Positions 59,801 to 64,000 of a stretch of DNA of 64,000 bases are shown one piece after another. How positions within the stretch are numbered: position 1 is the stretch's first letter; every line of letters begins with the position of its first letter. The notes under the pieces were generated by a model. That model saw nothing but the letters and a program-made list of their open reading frames with translations, was not told the origin of the DNA and ran no database searches. This stretch comes from Enoplolaimus lenunculus (lineage: Eukaryota > Nematoda > Enoplea > Enoplida > Thoracostomopsidae), in assembly GCA_030248215.1 (NCBI GenBank), contig JASANG010001031.1, forward strand, positions 124,001 through 188,000, read 5' to 3'. The translations under genes were made by a program, and so were the position numbers.

Positions 59801-61505
59801 CAAAAACTTCGAACAGGGATCGTGCAGACTGTGTAGTTCCAACAGGATTTGAAGGAATAATTGACAAAACGGGAACGATTATTCAATACGGCAGTGTCTT
59901 CTGGTGTGACAGTAGCGAATGCGGATCTCAGAACATCCTTGCGTTTACTTACCGTTCCGTGTTTGTAACGTAACAACACTCGTATTTCTGTCAATAATTT
60001 GTACATTAGTGACGTGGGCTTTTAAAGCAAAATTATGCCATGACATCATCGTCGACTCTTCGAAGTTTGAAACGGTTCCGTGTTCGAATCCCGGTTGAGG
60101 CAAAAGGTCAACCGTGGCCAAATGCGCGGAAATGTTGTACAAACCGAATGAGTCTGAAAATAAACTCGTGATGTGAGAAAGTTGAAAAATCACCTGCAAC
60201 ATATTTGCATTTTTTTAAAGATTTTTGTTCATTAAAAGACGGGTTTCACTGCTTTAGGTATAAAGCATAGTCTAAAGTTATTTTGGAGCCAAAATTCGCA
60301 GCCTAAACCTATTCTGTAAAAAATGATGAGTCAAATTGACTCTCTTCGAAATAGGCTTTTCCTGTTTATACAAACTGAGTCAAAATTCGACTCCGCCAGA
60401 GTCAAATTAGTCAGGAAAAGCCTATTTCGGAGAGAGTCAGTATGACTCACTATTTTTTGCAGTGTAAACAACTGCGCAAGTATACTACTAGTTCCCATAT
60501 TCTCTAATCTATGTACCACCTATCGCAAGTTGGCAATATGTTTGACCATAGGTTTTATAAATTTTGAACCAATCAACAGAGAGTTTCAAAACTGAGTACT
60601 GTAGTGAACCGATTAAGACTGGGGGACTGATATTTATTTGGCCTCTCCAGAGGGTACCCTCCCTTGTTATTCGATTACGAAATGTTGTTTATTTTTAACC
60701 CACCCTTCGTTACTGATATATATCCGGTATTGCAACTATCCGTTGAATTAAACGTTTATTTGTCTTGCGTCAAAAGCTTGAGCGATCATGCAAGGTTACA
60801 CTTAAGAATGCACTTTCAAAATTTAAGTACGCTTTAAAGATTCGAACTCAATTTTATTTCGTCCTGGGCTCATTTATGCACTATAATTAGGAATGAACTG
60901 ACCTTCACGGACTCTAATGAGGACTTAGGGACTCTATCCGCTTACGGACTCTTATAAGGAATACGGGCTCCTATTGAACGGGACTCAAAATGGGAACCCC
61001 CTCTTATTACCCCACACACTCTTATTCGGGTCCACGACAGTACATTTTTGCAACAAATTTGTCCTGTTTGTATTAAACAGAGTTTGACATTTGTAGCATC
61101 TGTTTCAGTTCACTTATTTGAAGACGTAACGGGTGATAGTTGGTTACACACATTTGAGAATACGGGTCAAGGTTCTAAGCCTGTAAGATTTGCCGACTTA
61201 TATTCAGGTTAGTCTAATTTTAATATTAATACCATTTGCATGTTTTCGCCATCCGTTTGCCTGATTATGTCGCCAAGCCAAAACTGCAGTTGTAATTGCA
61301 TACAGCACAAGTGCAATTATGACAACAGTCGACGCTGAGATCATTAATATCGCACAATATTTTCGATGTCTACTGCAGTCAATCGTTGCGTTGTGAGATG
61401 CTATCACGCGACGTCCGCATTGAAACGCTATTTCAACGCGAGGGACATCAAAGTCAAGATGGTCGGTCTTGAACGATGGCTGACTGCTGTGGTCCTGAAG
61501 GTACA
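47632..61505 (-). CDS. Type II transmembrane serine protease: TM, LDLa x3, SRCR, trypsin domain (5' exon missing)
   Basis: Exons 5' to 3': 61494 (or 61505)-61233, 58211-58098, 57260-57171, 54899-54753, 54144-53949, 53480-53310, 52338-52289, 51696-51522, 50754-50435, 49813-49680, 48652-48490, and probably 47828-47632. Every junction is in phase. Exon 1 has one TM helix ([20 protein letters not shown]) after a short basic stretch. Exons 2-4 are phase 1-1 LDL-receptor class A modules ([50 protein letters not shown]). Exons 5-7 form an SRCR domain ([11 protein letters not shown] .. [13 protein letters not shown] .. [12 protein letters not shown]). The catalytic domain starts RIVGG and keeps His (LLTAAHC), Asp (NDIALIRL) and Ser (GDSGGP); Asp six residues before the Ser predicts trypsin-like cleavage after Arg/Lys. 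The order matches the hepsin/TMPRSS and corin subfamilies. It would be made as a zymogen anchored at the cell surface. No initiating ATG was found, so at least one exon lies above 61505. Confidence 0.88.
47956..48120. mobile_element. GGGCCCGTAGCCA MITE
   Basis: ACCCGTAGCCAAACGG start and GCTGGCTACAGGCCCGT end. Intron between the last two protease exons. Confidence 0.75.
48318..48482. mobile_element. GTACGGCGCCGT MITE touching the protease Ser exon
   Basis: GGGTTGTGCTATCTTTGTCG start and the inverse-like CGTATAGCGCCACCG end, with GTACGGCGCCGTCCGTC in the arms. It begins 8 bp after the donor at 48490. Confidence 0.8.
49018..49178. mobile_element. GGGCCCGTAGCCA MITE
   Basis: AAGCCCGTAGCCAGCACACC start, CCGTTGGCTACGGGCCCG end, with a G-rich CAGGGGGGCTAAGCCCCCC hairpin. 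Confidence 0.85.
49321..49640 (+). repeat. (CCTAAG)n array of about 53 units
   Basis: Almost pure hexamer, TTAGGC on the minus strand, with a handful of single-base variants. It is intronic in the protease gene, 40 bp past the exon at 49680-49813. The same hexamer fills the MITE family described elsewhere, so this is likely an expanded MITE core rather than a telomere. Confidence 0.95.
49870..50092. mobile_element. TTAGGC MITE, subfamily 1
   Basis: GGCCAATATATTAAAGAACA start, CGTTCCGCCCCCCGATC end; flanks ATCACAGC and ACCACAGC. Protease intron. Confidence 0.88.
50221..50397 (-). mobile_element. TTAA-type inverted-repeat element without the tRNA-like cassette
   Basis: Reverse complement of the 39828 element over its whole length, but the ~92-bp tRNA-like block is absent. 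It is flanked by TTAA and ATAA. It sits in a protease intron, starting 37 bp after the exon that ends at 50435. Confidence 0.7.
51056..51500. mobile_element. Inverted-repeat element (TTACCAAGAGT ends)
   Basis: TTACCAAGAGTGCATGATAT start and ACTCTTGGTATTGGTAA end; a second inner pair (GTCTCTAAATAAGG with CCTTATTTAGAGG). It ends 22 bp from the donor of the His exon at 51522. Confidence 0.75.
51848..52026. mobile_element. TTAGGC MITE, subfamily 3
   Basis: GGCCAATGTTACTTTAAGGG start, GTTGCAAAAATGTGTTCC spacer, CCTGGACGGCCCTGAAAG end. Protease intron before the His exon. Confidence 0.88.
52492..53251. mobile_element. CAGGG-ended element, long and degenerate
   Basis: CAGGGTTCCAACA start and GAACCCTG end, with CCGATTCCGG inner arms; 760 bp in a protease intron. 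The low-complexity AC flanks give no clear duplication. Confidence 0.5.
53255..53320. repeat. TA-rich microsatellite
   Basis: TATATA-type run directly at the donor of the SRCR exon that ends at 53310. Confidence 0.8.
53510..53728 (+). repeat. 91-bp tandem repeat, 2.4 copies
   Basis: ATGGCTGAAACAAGAGTTGT recurs at 53510, 53601 and 53692. The third copy is cut by the start of the element at 53728. It begins 30 bp before (5' of, on the minus strand) the SRCR exon 53480-53310. Confidence 0.9.
53728..53895. mobile_element. GTACGGCGCCGT MITE
   Basis: GGTTGTACGACGCCGCCCGTC start, AAGTATAACGCCACCG end (first quoted as GGTTGTACGACGCCGCC). It interrupts the third copy of the 91-bp repeat and ends 54 bp before an SRCR exon. 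Confidence 0.8.
54225..54282. mobile_element. GTACGGCGCCGT MITE fragment
   Basis: TTGTTGTACGGCGTCGTG and GACGGCGCCGTACGTC only; about 60 bp. Confidence 0.6.
54470..54640. mobile_element. TTAGGC MITE, ends eroded
   Basis: GAGTAAGCTTAAGCTTTAG inner left part, TTAGGC core, CTGTTCCACCCCTGT right part. A further short TTAGGC run follows at 54683-54706. Confidence 0.75.
55131..56650. mobile_element. GTACGGCGCCGT MITE containing the 1.4 kb minisatellite
   Basis: Left end GGCGCTATACTTTTAATGACG, inner CGTCCGTCGTCGTCCGTC; right end GACGGACGGCGCCGTACGAC then AAGTATATCGCAAC (all quoted in parts). The satellite unit GTCCGTCACC is the element's own arm sequence amplified. Confidence 0.8.
55160..56560 (+). 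repeat. 11/22-bp minisatellite inside a GTACGGCGCCGT element
   Basis: About 127 tandem 11-mers CACCTGTCCGT and CACCCGTCCGT, mostly alternating so the real unit is 22 bp. Several stretches repeat one form in a row. It is enclosed by the two ends of the element at 55131-56650. It lies in the protease intron between 57171 and 54899. Confidence 0.95.
56782..57100. mobile_element. CAGGGTG-family MITE in protease intron
   Basis: Ends CACGGTACAACC and GGTTGCACACTG are diverged; GCTTTGT is repeated on both sides. Confidence 0.7.
57766..57957. mobile_element. TTAGGC MITE with 8-bp duplication
   Basis: GGCCCATGTAAAGATCAGTG start, CTGTTCTTTACATTGGCC end; (G/T)TGACGCC lies on both sides. Confidence 0.92.
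58251..58660. mobile_element. TTAGGC MITE, expanded core, exact 8-bp duplication
   Basis: GGCGCATGTAAAGATCAGTG start, TGTTGTTTACATTGGTC end, ATACCGCC on both sides. The core contains about five TTAGGC blocks separated by GGAATATGCTCAT-type spacers, some duplicated as larger units. It starts 40 bp before the LDLa exon acceptor. Confidence 0.92.
58703..58922. mobile_element. Inverted-repeat element (CCCGTATT..CAAATG ends)
   Basis: CCCGTATTATCAAATGCG start, GTTACACACTTGTGAGAA end, with the partner motif GCTGGTGATAGGTG inside. Confidence 0.65.
59046..59202. mobile_element. GGGCCCGTAGCCA MITE
   Basis: CCCCGTAGCCAAGGGGGG start, GCGAGCTGGCTACGGGTC end. Confidence 0.8.
59428..59628. mobile_element. 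GTACGGCGCCGT MITE
   Basis: GGGCACAGCCTGATTTAAAT and CGGTCCGTCGTAGCG at the left, ATGGCGCCGTACGGTGAG then TATAGCACAACCC at the right. Confidence 0.7.
59719..59790 (+). repeat. tRNA-derived SINE head
   Basis: GACCACATGGTGTAGCAG .. GATTCGATTCCCGGTGTG has A- and B-box sequences and shares the anticodon-region sequence (ACTCGAGCG) with the heads at 16114 and 16491. A looser B-box-like GTTCGAATCCCGGT follows near 60092. Confidence 0.5.
60314..60470. mobile_element. Fold-back GAGTCAAATT MITE
   Basis: TGTAAAAAATGATGAGTC start and TTTTTTGCAGTGTA end; centre shortened. Confidence 0.85.
60496..61166. mobile_element. Inverted-repeat element split by the 60597 element
   Basis: CCCATATTCTCTAATCTATG at the left and ACACACATTTGAGAATACGG at the right, the same ends as 58703-58922; a 448-bp insertion accounts for the extra length. 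Confidence 0.65.
60597..61044. mobile_element. Second copy of the 440-bp element, nested in another element
   Basis: TACTGTAGTGAACCGATTAA start, TTCGGGTCCACGACAGTA end; interior co-linear with 20448-20889. It interrupts the element spanning 60496-61166. Confidence 0.85.
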
Positions 61506-61727
61506 CTGTAAAAAATAATGAGTCAAATTGACTCTTTCCGAAATAGGCTTTTCCGGACTACACAAACTGAGTCAAAATTCGACTCCGCCAGAGTCAAATT
61601 CGACTAACTGCGTCGCTCGGTGAGTCGAATTTGACTGTGACGGAGTCGAATTTTGACTCAGTTTGTGTAGTCAGGAAAAGCTTATTTCGAAAAGAGTCAA
61701 TTTGACTCACCATGTTTTGCTGTGTAT
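61502..61727. mobile_element. Fold-back GAGTCAAATT MITE abutting the first protease exon found
   Basis: Its left end overlaps the splice acceptor region of the TM exon. On the minus strand the element end reads TTATTTTTTACAGTGTA, itself an acceptor, 11 nt before the CTTCAG acceptor at 61495. Confidence 0.85.
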
Positions 61728-61929
61728 AAAGCTTGGTTTTTGCAAAAGACTGAACGCGGGGGGGGAACCATCTTAGAAAAATTTTGGTCCCACGAAAAAT
61801 TTTTTTTGGGAAGTTGAACGGTGAAACCTGCTGAAAAAATGTGCCATTCAGAAGTTTATTTGGTTCTTTTTGGACAGCGGTCCTTGTGATCAATCCGTTT
61901 ATACAACAAATTCAGCGTAACAATCATCG

Positions 61930-62090
61930 ATCTATAGAACAGGGCCGTAACAGGAGTAGAGACGTACTCGTAAGCCTAAGCCTAAGAATAAGCCGAAGTT
62001 TACAGAAAACATGAACCTAACGCTTAAGCTTATTCTATTGCATTACGGTATAAAACGTTCCGCCCCTGGTCTTTACATTGGCCAAATCAT
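61930..62090. mobile_element. TTAGGC MITE, mixed ends
   Basis: Left end subfamily 2 (TCTATAGAACAGGGCC), right end subfamily 1 (CGTTCCGCCCCTGGTC); flanks CAATCATC and AAATCATT. Confidence 0.8.
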
Positions 62091-62299
62091 TAATAGCTTT
62101 TATACAAAGGCTCGTTTTATCAGATGTATATAGCAAAAGAATATCATCAGCTATTGGTTAAACTGATAGTTCAATTTACTGACAACAGGACAAAATTTCC
62201 AATCAATTCTCAGCTTCAGCAATTCACCGGTGTTTGGACCAGTGACCAGCTGGTCAGATGCTGTAGACACTTGAGAACACAGCTCATAGTCTAAACCTA

Positions 62300-62450
62300 A
62301 GCCCGTATTCTCAAATGTGTATAGCACCTATCACCCGTTGGTGATAGATCCTCTGTTCGCTTTTGATTCGCCCTACTTCTGTACAAATTTTGAAATCTGC
62401 AACTACATGTGTTCGTCAGTATGAAAACCTATCGCTAACATGGGCCCTAA
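62300..62450. mobile_element. CCCGTATTCTCAAATGTGT element, left part
   Basis: CCCGTATTCTCAAATGTG then TATAGCACCTATCACC; the right end is lost. Confidence 0.5.
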
Positions 62451-63067
62451 ATTTAAACTTGGGTGTCGACCGTCGATTTCATCTCATAAAAAAATTAAAC
62501 AACTTTTAGCAAGCAAGAATCCAAACGATATTAAAATTTGGATAAATTAAAAATTTGATGCAAAAACTCATTATTTTGAAACTTTATGAGGTCCCCATGG
62601 CTGTGAGAAACTTTTCCCAATTTGCGGTTTAGGGGGATTGCTGAGCGTACGGCAAGTGCCCCCGTTAGCAATTCCGACTACGAACTTGAGTGTTCACAAT
62701 TGACAGAGTATTTGATTGTTTTATGCCACGAACACACTTTTTTAATCACTTATTGTTGCTGTTTAAACCAATTCGATTCCGAGTCATAGAAGAAAATAGT
62801 ATTTTAAAGAATTCGCTCGTACGTTTTTACCCCGTCTCCATTGTCGCTTTCAGGGACTGCTTGTTAAAATTTATTTTTTTTAAAGTAAACTTTCTTATAT
62901 ACACAGTTGTTTTTAGTTGATGCAACAAATACAACGCTAAAACGACAATTGCAACTGCATACGCAAACTTTGTTACGGAACTGAAACTTTGCCGTCTGCT
63001 GGCTGAGAAAATTTTAATTCATTTCGTAAAAAATTTTTGTTACAAGAGTTTCCACTTCAATGTTTTG

Positions 63068-63208
63068 GCCAATGTAAAAAACAGGGGCGGAACAGTATTA
63101 GACGCGTATTCCTAAGCCTAAGCCAAGCAAAAAATAAGTCTAAAGCTTAAGCTTACTCTATTCTACTCCCACAGAAAAACGTTCCGCCCCTGATCTTTAC
63201 ATGGGCCG
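63068..63208. mobile_element. TTAGGC MITE, short, clear duplication
   Basis: GGCCAATGTAAAAAACAGGG start, CCCCTGATCTTTACATGGGC end; AATGTTTT and GATGTTTT flank it. Confidence 0.9.
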
Positions 63209-63674
63209 ATGTTTTGCTCAATTTTGTGCTGTTCAAAATAAAACAACGAATTCTCAACTGTGCAGTATCGAGAATGGTGGCGAATATTCCATGCCGGTAT
63301 AAAATCAGCTTCTTCAGCGATCCTTGGCCAAATATTTGTAAACACTGAACAGAAATATCAATCTTGGAGAGATACGGAATGTGGACTTTCCTATGAATTT
63401 ACCAGAAAGTAGTCTATTTTATAGATTTCGACGCGCTTAGATCAGCGGTACATTTTTAGGGCTGCAGGGCTTCTGATTTTCAGAACTTGTGTCAAGTCTT
63501 CAAACGTGCGCGTGCTTTATGTCCACAATTTCGTGGGTCATAAAACTTTTGTACCGTTAGTCATGCAGCCATAAAAGGGTACTGTTGAACTCGGCATGTC
63601 GCGATCCACACTGCCACAACAATTCCGTTTTCTGGGGGCTGTCGCCCCCTTGTTCTCCCCTCGAGTTGAAAAGA

Positions 63675-63838
63675 TACTAAGCAGAATGGGAGACTACCGC
63701 CCCCCAAGGCTCTGCACTAAGCATTTCTCATACATATGCACTAGTTCAACACTGTTTCAGTAATTTTAATTATTTTAATGACAAAATGCTTAGTGTAGAC
63801 GGCTTTTTGGGGCGGCGTCCTCCATCCTGCTTTAGTAT
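63675..63838. mobile_element. Palindromic MITE
   Basis: ATACTAAGCAGAATGGGAGA .. ACTAAGCATTT and its inverse AAATGCTTAGTGTAGACGG .. TGCTTTAGTAT; arms about 55 bp. Confidence 0.75.
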
Positions 63839-64000
63839 TCCTTCAAATCGCACTGGTTGCAGGATGGTGGCAGCCGCCCTAAAAACTTAGCGCAAAACTG
63901 ACGAAAAATTTTTGCACAAGAAACCAGTTTTTTAAAACAGAAAAACAAAACATTTTTATGTCACTCACACGTTACCATACGTGCACTCGGCACACGAAAT

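Larger units (their letters stand above)
62451..64000. other. Region upstream of the protease gene
   Basis: No convincing exon was found; it should contain, or lie before, the missing first exon. A minus-strand ATG with a donor (ATGGAGACGGGGTAAAAA, near 62840) is in the wrong phase for the next exon. MITEs at 63068 and 63675. Confidence 0.35.

Noticed and set aside
59623-60006. 127-codon minus-strand ORF
   Set aside because: It runs across a tRNA-like SINE head and shows no domain.
1-64000. LTR retrotransposons, retrovirus-like or Polinton remains
   Set aside because: No long direct repeats with an internal reverse transcriptase, integrase, capsid or protein-primed polymerase motif were seen.

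Overview
The window reads as a gene-sparse, AT-rich invertebrate animal genome. The genes are split by many short-to-medium GT-AG introns, codon use is eukaryotic, and the space between exons is packed with small non-autonomous DNA transposons (MITEs), tRNA-headed repeats and two satellite arrays. A gustatory-receptor-like (GRL) gene is present; GRLs are known from many invertebrates but, as far as I know, not from chordates. I cannot name the phylum. I saw no LTR, retrovirus-like or Polinton signature.

Five multi-exon genes could be assembled by hand with matching intron phases. (1) 2376-15487 (-): a 19-exon TEX2 homologue, a lipid-transfer protein of ER contact sites with a transmembrane hairpin, a split PH domain and an SMP domain. 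(2) 17424-25180 (+): a six-exon seven-TM GRL receptor ending in a variant of the family's TYhhhhhQF signature; it is divergent from TEX2. (3) 35338-41805 (+): a five-exon secreted orphan protein with exactly six cysteines after its signal peptide. (4) 44962-45689 (-): a three-exon SERF gene, convergent with the orphan. (5) 47632-61505 (-): a type II transmembrane serine protease (TM, three LDLa exons, SRCR, trypsin domain, then an unexpected C-terminal LDLa exon). Its first coding exon was not found.

Between them: 1-2375 is nearly empty apart from one MITE. 15488-17423 holds a ~620 bp palindrome with a tRNA-like head in each arm. 25181-35337 is a repeat-rich gap with a 1.1 kb array of 22-bp units arranged in a 374-bp higher-order repeat. 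41806-44961 and 45690-47631 hold only elements. 61506-64000 is upstream of the protease and may contain its first exon.

The dominant repeat is a MITE family of at least 25 copies. Its ends read GGCC(A/C)ATGTAAAGA and its core is runs of TTAGGC. It has 8-bp target duplications and at least three subfamilies. Other families are: CAGGGTG-ended elements with exact 8-bp duplications; a TA-flanked fold-back whose ends carry a ready-made splice acceptor; a TTAA-flanked element found with and without a tRNA-like cassette; a GGGCCCGTAGCCA family; and a GTACGGCGCCGT family, one copy of which contains a 1.4 kb minisatellite. Many insertions sit within 10-75 bp of splice sites.
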